NCBI GenBank assembly: GCA_016708925.1
Contig: JADJET010000018.1
Span: 62,001 to 126,000, forward strand
Direction of reading: 5' to 3'
Length of the DNA: 64,000 nucleotides
Source: Gammaproteobacteria bacterium
GTDB lineage: Bacteria; Pseudomonadota; Gammaproteobacteria; Pseudomonadales; Porticoccaceae
Shown here one piece after another: positions 15,568-23,805 of this stretch (position 1 is its first letter; each line of letters opens with the position of its first letter). The position numbers and the translations under genes were made by a program. Under the pieces are notes generated by a model. That model made no database searches and was not told the DNA's origin. It saw only the letters and a list, made by a program, of their open reading frames with translations.

Positions 15568-17034
15568 TCAGCTTACTTCGATCAGCTGCACGGTGCCGTC
15601 TTCGAGCACTTCCGCGGTCTTGCCCCGGGGTTCGACCAGCAGCAATACCATCAGCAGCAGCACCAGCCCGGCGCTGCCGGCGATCACCAGGAAAAATACC
15701 TGCGGCGCGACGAACGACAGCACTGTCAGAAACACCAGGCCGCCGACGTTGCCGTAGGCGCCCGCCATGCCGGCGATCTGGCCGGTCATGCGGCGCTGGA
15801 TCAGCGGCACCATGGCGAACACGGCACCCGAACCGGCCTTGGCGAACAGGCCGCACAGCAGCGTCACCGCGACCACCAGCGGCACCGCCCAGGTCTGTTC
15901 CACCTGGCCGAGCAGGCCGAAGCTCAACGCCATGCCGGTAAACAGGATCACCAGCGAACGCTTGCGGCCGATGCGGTCGCTGAGGATACCGCCGCCCGGT
16001 CGCGCGATCAGGTTCATCACCGGATAGGCGCCCGCCACCAGGCCGGCGTGGACGGCGGACAGCCCGAAGGTATCGACGTAGAACAGCGGCAGCATGGATA
16101 CCAGCGCGAGTTCGGAACCGAAGGTGACCAGATAGGCCAGATCCAGAATGGCGACCTGGCGAAAGGGGTAGCGAAACATCTCCGGTACCGGCTTGGTGAA
16201 GATGTCCTTGTTGACCAGATAGATGTGAAACGCCTGGTAACTGTAGAGCGCCCCAATGGCGACGTAGATGGCGTAGGTCGCGCTCGCGCTGAACCACTTC
16301 ATGTTGGCGGGCGACAGCTTCCAGGTGAGCAGGGCGAGGGCGCCGTAAATGGGCGCGCTCATCAGCAGGTAGAGCGCGAAATCGCCGCGGCTGGTGACTT
16401 CCATCGCGCCCATCTTCTTGGGCTTGAAGTAGGTCGATCCCTTGGGCGTATTGCTGACCGCGAAAAAATAGTAGATGCCGTACACGATGGCGATCAGCCC
16501 GGTGCTGGCGATGGCGTAGCGCCAGCCGTTATCGCCGCCGATCCAGAGCGCGAGGGCGGGCAGCAGCATCGCCGAGGCCGCCGACCCGAAGTTGCCCCAG
16601 CCGCCGTAGATGCCCTGGGCCGCGCCGGTCTGCCGGGCCGGAAACCATTCCCCGATCATGCGGATGCCGACCACGAACCCGGCGCCGACGAAGCCGAGCA
16701 GAAAGCGCGCCAGCGCGAGCTGCTGAAAGTTCTGCGCCGCGGCAAACACAAAGCACAACCCGCCGGACAGAATCAGGATGCCGGAAAACATCAGACGCGG
16801 TCCATGGCGGTCCACCAACATGCCGACCAGGATGCGCGCCGGGATGGTGAGGGCGACATTGAGGATCAGCAGCACGCCCACCTCCTGATCGGAGAGGTGA
16901 AACACCTGGCGGATCACCACCATCAGCGGCGCGTGGTTGAACCAGACCGCAAAGGAAATGAAAAACGCGATCCAGGTGGTGTGCAGGATGCGTATGTTGC
17001 CCTTGAAGGACAGCAGATTGAGTTTTTCCGACAT
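15568..17034 (-). CDS. Nitrate/nitrite MFS transporter (NarK/NasA type)
   Basis: A 488-residue protein with about 12 hydrophobic segments. It carries the nitrate-signature-like stretches GFVGAGFVVGIRMIGEWFP and YGGWGNFGSAASAMLLP, with the conserved Arg in the IRM region and a Gly-rich helix typical of NarK/NrtP permeases. The start is the ATG at 17034 (MSEKLNLL); the open frame extends upstream into the promoter region but without homology. It is read from the sigma-54 promoter at 17095-17110. The nrt ABC system encoded nearby would give a second, high-affinity uptake route, so the island has two nitrate importers. Confidence 0.9.
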   Translation of the reverse strand: MSEKLNLLSFKGNIRILHTTWIAFFISFAVWFNHAPLMVVIRQVFHLSDQEVGVLLILNVALTIPARILVGMLVDRHGPRLMFSGILILSGGLCFVFAAAQNFQQLALARFLLGFVGAGFVVGIRMIGEWFPARQTGAAQGIYGGWGNFGSAASAMLLPALALWIGGDNGWRYAIASTGLIAIVYGIYYFFAVSNTPKGSTYFKPKKMGAMEVTSRGDFALYLLMSAPIYGALALLTWKLSPANMKWFSASATYAIYVAIGALYSYQAFHIYLVNKDIFTKPVPEMFRYPFRQVAILDLAYLVTFGSELALVSMLPLFYVDTFGLSAVHAGLVAGAYPVMNLIARPGGGILSDRIGRKRSLVILFTGMALSFGLLGQVEQTWAVPLVVAVTLLCGLFAKAGSGAVFAMVPLIQRRMTGQIAGMAGAYGNVGGLVFLTVLSFVAPQVFFLVIAGSAGLVLLLMVLLLVEPRGKTAEVLEDGTVQLIEVS

Positions 17035-17094
17035 GGGTACTCCGCGGGAAACACAAGGGCAGCGATGGATCGTCGACAGCCGCTCTCTGCACTC

Positions 17095-17110
17095 TGCAAC
17101 CCACATGCCA
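17095..17110 (-). promoter_or_regulatory. Sigma-54 (-24/-12) promoter of the NarK-type gene
   Basis: On the minus strand the sequence is TGGCATGTGGGTTGCA, an exact fit to TGGCAYG-N4-TTGCW. The predicted start of transcription is near 17084, giving a leader of about 50 bases with no terminator-like structure. Confidence 0.8.
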
Positions 17111-17240
17111 GCTTCCGTAACCCCGGCGCCAGTTTGTGGCACGCCCAGCGGAAGCCGCGCTCATTTGGCGCGAGGCCGCGCAAAAACAGGGTGCAGCGGC
17201 GACTTCACAGCCGTGCCGGGGCGGCTTGCGGGCGCGGTCC

Positions 17241-17255
17241 GCACCAGGCTGGAGC
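17241..17255. promoter_or_regulatory. NtrC-like enhancer dyad in the narK/nirB divergent region
   Basis: GCACC-AGGCT-GGAGC matches nine of ten NtrC half-site bases. It lies about 130 bases from the narK-side -24 and about 190 bases from the nirB -24, so it could serve both. The rest of the 504-base gap (17035-17538) holds the two promoters and no gene that I can support. Confidence 0.4.
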
Positions 17256-17441
17256 CGATGTTTCGCCGGAATCATGCACCACGGCGACGCGCAAAAATCG
17301 GGATGTTGCGCTCTGGTGCACTGCAAGCGGGCAGCGAAAGCGTCAGAACCGTGCTGCCCGCACGTCCTGGCGGAGCTCGGCAGCCCGGGCTCAGGGTGTG
17401 ATGCACCGCTTTGGGCTGCGGTCGCGGCCGTGCCCGGCTAA

Positions 17442-17457
17442 TGGCATGGAACCTGCT
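17442..17457 (+). promoter_or_regulatory. Sigma-54 (-24/-12) promoter of the nirB operon
   Basis: TGGCATGGAACCTGCT fits TGGCAYG-N4-TTGCW apart from C for T in the -12 element. The predicted transcription start is near 17469, about 70 bases upstream of nirB; unlike the porin and nrtA leaders, this one has no intrinsic terminator. Confidence 0.75.
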
Positions 17458-17538
17458 TCATGGGAATCGGGGTTTGAACCTTTATGGATCGGACCCCGGC
17501 AGACCGGTAACAGCGAGACAGGCGAATGGGGCTGAAGT

Positions 17539-20070
17539 ATGAGTGACAGAGTGAAGCTGGTAGTCATCGGCAACGGCATGGTCGGCCACCGCTTGCTTGA
17601 AGCCGTGGCAACCGGCGGCGCCGCGGCGCGCTGCGACATCGTCGCATTCTGCGAAGAGCCCCGGGTCGCCTACGACCGCGTGCATCTCACCGAATTCTTC
17701 AGCGGCCGCAGTGCCGATGACCTGTCGCTGGTCGCGCCCGACTTCTACGCCAACCACGGCATCAAGGTGCTGATGGGCGATGCCGCAATCGCCATCGACC
17801 GCAGCGCGAAAACCGTGACCGCGCGGAGCGGCGCGGTGGTGCCCTACGACAAGCTGGTGCTCGCCACCGGCTCGTATCCCTTCGTGCCGCCGATTCCGGG
17901 CCACGACCGCGTCAATTGCTTTGTGTATCGCACCATCGCCGATCTCGAAGCCATTCGCGCTGCGAGCGCCACCGCCAGCGTGGGGGTCGTGATCGGCGGC
18001 GGCCTGCTGGGCCTTGAAGCCGCCAAGGCGCTCAAGGATCTGGGGCTGAAAACTCATGTGGTGGAATTCGCGCCGCGCCTGATGGCGGTGCAGGTGGATG
18101 CCGGTGGCGGCGCGCTGCTGCGCAGCAAGATCGAGGCGCTCGGCGTCGCTGTGCACACTGGCAAGAATACCCAGGCGATCGAAGCCGGCGTGGAGCATGT
18201 GCACAAAATGCGCTTTGCCGACGGCAGCGAAATCGAAACCGATATTCTGTTGTTTTCCGCCGGCATCCGGCCGCGCGATCAGCTCGCGCGCGAGTTCGGT
18301 CTTGAGGTAGGCGAGCGCGGCGGCATCGTGATCGACGATCACTGTCGCACCTCCGATCCGGATATCTACGCCATCGGTGAATGCGCGCTGTGGAGCGGGC
18401 GCATTTTCGGTCTGGTGGCGCCGGGCTATCGCATGGCGAGTGTCGCCGCCGAGCATATCGCCGGCAGCGACAGTGCTTTCACCGGCGCCGATATGAGCAC
18501 CAAGCTCAAGCTCATGGGCGTGGACGTGGCGAGCATCGGTGACGCCCACGGCAACACCCCCGGCGCGCGCGAATACACCTATGTCGATGGCGTGCGCGAG
18601 GTGTACAAAAAGATCGTCGTCAATGCCGACAACACGCGCCTGCTGGGCGCGGTGCTGGTGGGCGATGCCGAGGACTACGGCAATCTGCTGCAACTCAAGC
18701 TCAATGACATGGCCCTGCCGGAATTTCCGGATGCGCTGATTCTGCCCCAGCGTGACGGTGCTCCGGCATTCGGACTGGGTGTCGCGGCGCTGCCGGACAC
18801 GGCACAGATCTGTTCCTGCCACAACGTCAGCAAGGGCGGTCTGTGCGCGGCGGTGGGCGTAGGCGCCACCAGCATCGGTGCGCTCAAGGACTGCACCAAG
18901 GCAGGTACCGGCTGTGGCGGCTGCGTCGCGCTGGTGGGTCAGGTACTCAATGCTGAACTGGCCAAACTCGGCATGGAAGTCTGCACCGATATTTGCGAGC
19001 ACTTCGCTTACACGCGACAGGATCTCTATAACCTGGTGCGCATCGGCGCCATTCACAGTTTTCACGACCTGCTGGCCCGGCACGGCAAGGGTCGCGGCGG
19101 CTGCGATATCTGCAAACCGGCGGTAGCGTCCATCCTCGCCTCCTGCTGGAACGACTATGTGCTCGAGCCTCGGCACGCGGGCTTGCAGGACACCAACGAC
19201 CGCTACCTGGGCAACCTGCAAAAGAACGGTACCTACTCGGTGGTGCCGCGCATCGCCGGCGGCGAAGTGACGCCCGCCAAACTGATCGCGTTGGGACAGG
19301 TCGCGACCAAATACGATCTCTACACCAAGATCACCGGCGGCCAGCGCATCGATCTGTTCGGCGCGCGCCTCGAACAGTTGCCGGACATCTGGCGCGAACT
19401 GATCGACGCCGGTTTCGAGACCGGCCATGCCTACGGCAAATCGGTACGCACCGTGAAATCCTGCGTCGGCAGTACCTGGTGCCGCTACGGCGTCGACGAC
19501 AGCGTCGGCCTCGCGCTTGAAATCGAACATCGCTACAAGGGTCTGCGTTCGCCCCACAAACTCAAGTTCGCGGTGTCCGGTTGCACCCGCGAATGCGCCG
19601 AGGCGCAGAGCAAGGACGTGGGCGTGATCGCCACCGAGCACGGCTGGAATCTGTATGTCTGCGGCAACGGCGGCATGCGGCCGCGTCACGCCGATCTGTT
19701 CGCCACCGATCTGGATAAGGAAACCCTGATCCGCTACATCGACCGCTTTCTGATGTTTTACGTCAAGACAGCGGATCGCCTGCAACGCACCGCGACCTGG
19801 CTGGATAATCTCGAAGGCGGGCTCGATTATCTGCGCCAGGTGGTGATCGACGATTGTCTCGGCATCGGTGCGCAGATGGAAGCCGAAATGGCCGCGGTGA
19901 TCGACACCTATCAGTGCGAATGGAAGACCACCATCGAGGACCCGGAAAAACTCAGGTTGTTCCGACCCTTCGTCAACAGTAGTCGCGGTGACGAACAGGT
20001 GGTGTTTGTGCGCGAGCGCGAGCAGATTCGCCCAGCCCGCGAGGACGAGCGCGAAATGGTGCCGGCATGA
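17539..20070 (+). CDS. nirB: Assimilatory nitrite reductase [NAD(P)H], large subunit
   Basis: An 843-residue cytoplasmic enzyme reducing nitrite to ammonium. Order of domains: FAD/NAD(P)H oxidoreductase from residue 5 (GNGMVGHRLLE and VGVVIGGGLLGLEAAK); a BFD-like [2Fe-2S] region at about 415-462 (CSCHNVSKGG and GTGCGGC) with a second Cys-rich segment around 515-530; the ferredoxin-like half; and the sirohaem/[4Fe-4S] ligands in TWCRYG (about 645-650) and GCTRECAEA (about 681-689). The length agrees with NirB/NasD. The ATG at 17539 is the first in-frame start after the sigma-54 promoter. The stop overlaps the nirD start by four bases, so the two subunits are coupled. Confidence 0.95.
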   Translation: MSDRVKLVVIGNGMVGHRLLEAVATGGAAARCDIVAFCEEPRVAYDRVHLTEFFSGRSADDLSLVAPDFYANHGIKVLMGDAAIAIDRSAKTVTARSGAVVPYDKLVLATGSYPFVPPIPGHDRVNCFVYRTIADLEAIRAASATASVGVVIGGGLLGLEAAKALKDLGLKTHVVEFAPRLMAVQVDAGGGALLRSKIEALGVAVHTGKNTQAIEAGVEHVHKMRFADGSEIETDILLFSAGIRPRDQLAREFGLEVGERGGIVIDDHCRTSDPDIYAIGECALWSGRIFGLVAPGYRMASVAAEHIAGSDSAFTGADMSTKLKLMGVDVASIGDAHGNTPGAREYTYVDGVREVYKKIVVNADNTRLLGAVLVGDAEDYGNLLQLKLNDMALPEFPDALILPQRDGAPAFGLGVAALPDTAQICSCHNVSKGGLCAAVGVGATSIGALKDCTKAGTGCGGCVALVGQVLNAELAKLGMEVCTDICEHFAYTRQDLYNLVRIGAIHSFHDLLARHGKGRGGCDICKPAVASILASCWNDYVLEPRHAGLQDTNDRYLGNLQKNGTYSVVPRIAGGEVTPAKLIALGQVATKYDLYTKITGGQRIDLFGARLEQLPDIWRELIDAGFETGHAYGKSVRTVKSCVGSTWCRYGVDDSVGLALEIEHRYKGLRSPHKLKFAVSGCTRECAEAQSKDVGVIATEHGWNLYVCGNGGMRPRHADLFATDLDKETLIRYIDRFLMFYVKTADRLQRTATWLDNLEGGLDYLRQVVIDDCLGIGAQMEAEMAAVIDTYQCEWKTTIEDPEKLRLFRPFVNSSRGDEQVVFVREREQIRPAREDEREMVPA

Positions 20071-20474
20071 GCAGCGTGACCCAGACCGAACCAGTCCGTA
20101 CCAAACCAGCCCCGGATGCGCAGCGCTGGGTGGATATCTGCGCGCTCGACGAGCTGCCGTTCGACGCCGGCGTGGCGGCGCTGCTGGATGAGGGGATGGC
20201 GAGCGCGTGCCAGATTGCGCTGTTTCGCATCGAGGATTCGACCGAAATCTACGCGGTCGCGAACTTGGATCCGTTCAGTCGGGCCAATGTGCTGGGGCGC
20301 GGCATCCTGTGCCATATCCAGGGCGAGCCCGCGGTCGCCTCACCGGTGCTGAAGCAGCACTTCAGCCTGCGCGACGGGCGCTGCTTCGAGGATGACGCGG
20401 TGCGTATTGCCACCTATGCGGCGCGCGTCAGCGATGGTCGCGTACTGGTCGCGGCAGCCGCGGGGGAGAGCTGA
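20067..20474 (+). CDS. nirD: Nitrite reductase small subunit
   Basis: A 135-residue protein with the Rieske-like fold of NirD. It has the typical NLDPFSRANVLGRGIL segment and lacks the Cys/His ligands of true Rieske proteins, as NirD does. Its ATG overlaps the nirB stop (ATGA at 20067-20070). It pairs with NirB in the cytoplasm. The first 20 residues are Pro/Thr-rich and probably disordered. Confidence 0.92.
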   Translation: MSSVTQTEPVRTKPAPDAQRWVDICALDELPFDAGVAALLDEGMASACQIALFRIEDSTEIYAVANLDPFSRANVLGRGILCHIQGEPAVASPVLKQHFSLRDGRCFEDDAVRIATYAARVSDGRVLVAAAAGES

Positions 20475-20478
20475 GATC

Positions 20479-21420
20479 ATGGCGAACTTTCGTTTTTACA
20501 CGGCCGATGTATTTGCCGACCGCGCCTTTCAGGGTGCGCCCATCACGGTATTTCCCGATGCCGCTGCCATTCCCGAAGCGCTGCTGTTGCCCATTGCGCG
20601 CGAGCTGAATCTGTCGGAAACCGTGTTCGTCTATCCGGACACTGCTCCCGACACTACTCCGGGTACCGCCGCGGACCGGTTCCGGTTGCGGGTGTTCAGC
20701 CCGGCGGGCGAAGTGGATTTTGCCGGTCATCCGATGCTCGCGGCAGCGCGGGTGCTGCTGGAAACCGGGCTCGCCCCCTTGGGGGAGCGCCCGCTGCCGT
20801 TGACTTTCGTGCAGAACAGCGGCGCCATCGCCGTCAACCTGGGTCCGGCGCGCGGCGACGCCTGTTTTGTGCAATTCAGCCTGCGCGTCAATCCGGTGCT
20901 CGACCGCTACACGCCCACCCCTGCCGAGCTTGCGGCGCTGCTGTCGCTGCCGGAGCGGGAGATCGATACCCGGTTGTTCGGCACCCGGCTGGCGAGCATC
21001 GATCTGCCCTACCTGATCGTGCCCATCCTGTCCCAGGACGCGGTCGAAAAGGCGCGCTTCAATCTCGAAGCCTGGAGTCAGTCCGGTGCCCCCGCGCTGG
21101 CGGCGCAGGAAATCTTTTTGTTCAGCGGCCGCACTACCCACCGCGATGCCGACTTTCACGGCCGCCTGCTCGGCCCCGCCATCGGGCCGCGCAGTGATCC
21201 GCCGATCGGCTCGGCGATGCCCTGTTTTGCCGGGTATCTCGCGGACCACGCCCACATCCGCGAGGGCACCTACACCTTCACCATCGACCGCGGCACGCTG
21301 GAAACCCGGCGCAGCCTGCTGCATATCGAACTCGACAAGCGCCGCGGCCGGCCCACCATGCTGCGGGTCGGCGGCGATGCCGTGCTGGTCACCCAAGGCA
21401 CCCTGACCCTGGATCTGTAG
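20479..21420 (+). CDS. PhzF-family isomerase/epimerase
   Basis: A 313-residue protein of the PhzF family (diaminopimelate-epimerase-like fold). It starts MANFRFYTADVFADRAFQG and contains the ELNLSETVFV segment with the conserved catalytic Glu, and GEVDFAGHPMLAAA, a hallmark of PhzF. I start at the ATG at 20479; the open frame before it overlaps nirD. The gene lies four bases after nirD and eight bases before the nitrate reductase gene, so it is co-transcribed with nitrate assimilation genes. No phenazine genes are nearby. What it does in this operon is unknown; the family acts on varied small molecules. Confidence 0.85.
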   Translation: MANFRFYTADVFADRAFQGAPITVFPDAAAIPEALLLPIARELNLSETVFVYPDTAPDTTPGTAADRFRLRVFSPAGEVDFAGHPMLAAARVLLETGLAPLGERPLPLTFVQNSGAIAVNLGPARGDACFVQFSLRVNPVLDRYTPTPAELAALLSLPEREIDTRLFGTRLASIDLPYLIVPILSQDAVEKARFNLEAWSQSGAPALAAQEIFLFSGRTTHRDADFHGRLLGPAIGPRSDPPIGSAMPCFAGYLADHAHIREGTYTFTIDRGTLETRRSLLHIELDKRRGRPTMLRVGGDAVLVTQGTLTLDL

Positions 21421-21428
21421 AGGCGCGC

Positions 21429-23633
21429 ATGCTGTTCGGTCGCCATACCAAGAACCCCATCGCCATCGCCGACAAGGAAGTTGCGAACTGGACGTACACC
21501 ACCTGTGGTTACTGCTCCACCGGCTGCGCCATCGAAGTGGGCAAGAACAGCGACGGCAAGGTTGTGGCCTCGCGCGGTGTCGGCGGTGCCGATGTCAATC
21601 GCGGCAAACTGTGCCTGAAGGGCATGTTCGAACACGAACTGTTCGATGCCCAGGGGCGCGGCAACGAGCCGCTGCTGCGCCGTCATATCGGCGAGCCGTT
21701 CGTGCCGACAAACTGGGATCATGCGCTGGATCATATGGCGAGCGAGATTCGCCGCATCCAGGGTGAGTACGGCCGCGATGCCTTCGCGGTGGTGTCCACA
21801 GGCCAGATCCTCACCGAAGAGTTCTACACCCTCGGCAAACTGACGCGCGGCCAGATCGGCACCAACAACTACGACGGCAACACCACGCTGTGCATGGCTT
21901 CCGCCGTGTCCGGCTACAAGCGCTCGTTCGGCTCCGACGGCCCGCCCGGCTGCTACGCCGATTTCGAGCACACCCACTGCCTGCTGGCCTGGGGCTCGAA
22001 CCTGCCCGAGCAGCATCCGATCATCTACTGGCGTCTGAAGGAAGCGCTCGAAAAACGCAAATTTCCGCTGATCGTGATTGACCCGCGTGTCACCATGCTC
22101 GCGCAGTTCGCCGACATCCATCTGCCGATTCGCCCGGGCACCGACGTGGTGCTCCAGAACGCATTGATGCACGTCATTCTTGCCGAAGGACTGGAAAACA
22201 CGGACTACATCGCGGCGAACACCACCGGCATCGACGACTTGCGCGCCGAGGTCGCGAACTGGGATCCGACCACGGCGGCAAAAATCTGTGGCATCGACGA
22301 GGATCGCATCCGTCACGTCGCCCGCCTCTACGCGAAAGCGCCGGCCGCGATGCACATCTGGTGCATGGGCATCAACCAGAGCACCCACGGCTCCGACGGC
22401 GTGGTCGGCATGAACAACCTCGCGTTGCTCACCGGCAACATCGGCAAGCCCGGTGGTACCGCGCTGTCGATCACCGGCCAGTGCAATGCCATGGGTACGC
22501 GCGAGTGGTCGTCATGCTCCGGCCTGCCGGGCTATCGGGCGCTGGAAAATCCGGAGCACCGCGCGGAGATCGGCAAATTCTGGAACGTGGATCCCGAGTT
22601 CTTTCCCAAGAAGCGCGGCCTGTTCCAGACCGATATTTTTCCCGCCATCGAAACCGGGCAGATCAAGGGCCTGTGGCTGGTGGCGACCAATCCGCTCACC
22701 TCGATGCCCAACACGCCGCGCATCCGCAAGACGCTGGAGAAACTCGAATTCCTGGTCGTGCAGGATTCCTATCAGGATATGGAGAGCAACCAGTACGCGC
22801 ACCTGTACTTACCGGCCGCGGTCTGGGCCGAGAAAGAGGGCACCTTCACCAACACCGAGCGGCGCATCAATCTGGTGCGCCAGGTCACCGCGCCGCGCGC
22901 CGGCTGCAAGGCCGATCTCGACATTTTCAACGCAGTCGCACGCCGTTTTGATCCCGAGGGGCGGGTACGCTTTCCCGAGCGGCCGGCGCAGGTGTTCGAG
23001 GAGATGACACAGTTGTCGAAAGGGCGACTGCTGGACATTTCCGGCATGGATCACGACCTGATCGAAGACAGCCGCGGCATCCAGTGGCCCTATACCGAAA
23101 AGGATCGCGCGAACGGGAAATCGCCGCCGCCGGGTGGGGTGCGGCTGTACACGGAGCCGTGCAGTTTCCAGTATCCGGACGGACGCGCGAAGTTGATCCC
23201 GCTGCCCTTTGTGGACAACAACGAACGGCCCGACGCGCAGTTTCCGTTCTGGCTCAACACCGGGCGGCTGGTGGAGCACTTCCACACCCGCACCCGTACC
23301 GGCAAGGTGGGCAACAACAACAAGTTCAGTCCGATTCCGTTTGTGGAAATCAATCCCGATGCCGCCGCCGAACTCGGCATCCGCCATCAGGATTATGTGC
23401 GCTGCGTGTCGCGGCGCGGCGATGCCGTGGTGATGGCGATGCTGACCCAGCGCGTGCCGCGCGACATGGTGTTCGTCCCGTTTCACTTTTTCGATTGTGT
23501 GAACCGCCTGACACTCGGCCTGCTCGACCCGCATTCGCGGCAGCCGGCCTTCAAGCAGGCGGCGGTGAGTGTCGAACGCATCGCCGATCAAGCCGGCGCG
23601 GCGCGCATGAATCGCGGACTGCGTACTTACTGA
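21429..23633 (+). CDS. nasA: Assimilatory nitrate reductase, molybdopterin catalytic subunit
   Basis: A 734-residue bis-MGD enzyme of the DMSO reductase superfamily that reduces nitrate to nitrite in the cytoplasm. The N-terminal [4Fe-4S] ligands are Cys26, Cys29, Cys33 and Cys62. The molybdenum ligand is Cys155 in NTTLCMASAV, as in Nap/Nas enzymes. There is no Tat signal. The length is close to cyanobacterial NarB and shorter than Klebsiella NasA, because the C-terminal [2Fe-2S] domain is absent. No NAD(P)H-reductase subunit (NasB-type) is encoded nearby; the adjacent DmsBC-like protein is the likely electron donor. GAGG lies five bases before the ATG. The symbol is used differently across bacteria (nasA, nasC, narB). 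Confidence 0.92.
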   Translation: MLFGRHTKNPIAIADKEVANWTYTTCGYCSTGCAIEVGKNSDGKVVASRGVGGADVNRGKLCLKGMFEHELFDAQGRGNEPLLRRHIGEPFVPTNWDHALDHMASEIRRIQGEYGRDAFAVVSTGQILTEEFYTLGKLTRGQIGTNNYDGNTTLCMASAVSGYKRSFGSDGPPGCYADFEHTHCLLAWGSNLPEQHPIIYWRLKEALEKRKFPLIVIDPRVTMLAQFADIHLPIRPGTDVVLQNALMHVILAEGLENTDYIAANTTGIDDLRAEVANWDPTTAAKICGIDEDRIRHVARLYAKAPAAMHIWCMGINQSTHGSDGVVGMNNLALLTGNIGKPGGTALSITGQCNAMGTREWSSCSGLPGYRALENPEHRAEIGKFWNVDPEFFPKKRGLFQTDIFPAIETGQIKGLWLVATNPLTSMPNTPRIRKTLEKLEFLVVQDSYQDMESNQYAHLYLPAAVWAEKEGTFTNTERRINLVRQVTAPRAGCKADLDIFNAVARRFDPEGRVRFPERPAQVFEEMTQLSKGRLLDISGMDHDLIEDSRGIQWPYTEKDRANGKSPPPGGVRLYTEPCSFQYPDGRAKLIPLPFVDNNERPDAQFPFWLNTGRLVEHFHTRTRTGKVGNNNKFSPIPFVEINPDAAAELGIRHQDYVRCVSRRGDAVVMAMLTQRVPRDMVFVPFHFFDCVNRLTLGLLDPHSRQPAFKQAAVSVERIADQAGAARMNRGLRTY

Positions 23634-23772
23634 GGATGCCCTGAATAACCACCTAATCGTCGTTCCCGCGCAGAGCCTGCCCCCGCGAAGGCGGGGGCGG
23701 GGCGGGAACCCAGGAATATCAGGGCCTTCTGGATGCCCGCCTCCGCGGGCATGACGGTTATTCAGAGTATCC
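23634..23772. repeat. Palindromic MITE-like intergenic element with 17-bp terminal inverted repeats
   Basis: The ends GGATGCCCTGAATAACC (23634-23650) and GGTTATTCAGAGTATCC (23756-23772) are inverted copies with two mismatches. Between them are two strong GC palindromes, TGCCCCCGC/GCGGGGGC at 23679-23698 and GATGCCCGC/GCGGGCAT near 23732-23753. The internal sequence resembles the dispersed GTCATTCCCGCG-type repeats of many proteobacteria. It has no coding capacity and starts directly after the nitrate reductase stop codon. Confidence 0.65.
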
Positions 23773-23805
23773 CTAATCCTGCGTGATGCTGTGCCCCGGA
23801 GCCCA

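Noticed and set aside
17402..17418. NtrC-like TGCACC-GCTTT-GGGCTG upstream of nirB
   Set aside because: One half-site is poor and the position is almost at the -24 element.
13747..17535. Very long open frame (over 1200 codons) on the plus strand
   Set aside because: It runs antisense to the kinase/phosphatase and NarK-type genes, is rich in His, Gln and Arg, and has no domain; it is a high-GC shadow of the real minus-strand genes.
17539..19785. Long minus-strand open frame opposite nirB
   Set aside because: Shadow frame; nirB on the plus strand has cofactor and Fe-S motifs along the entire region.
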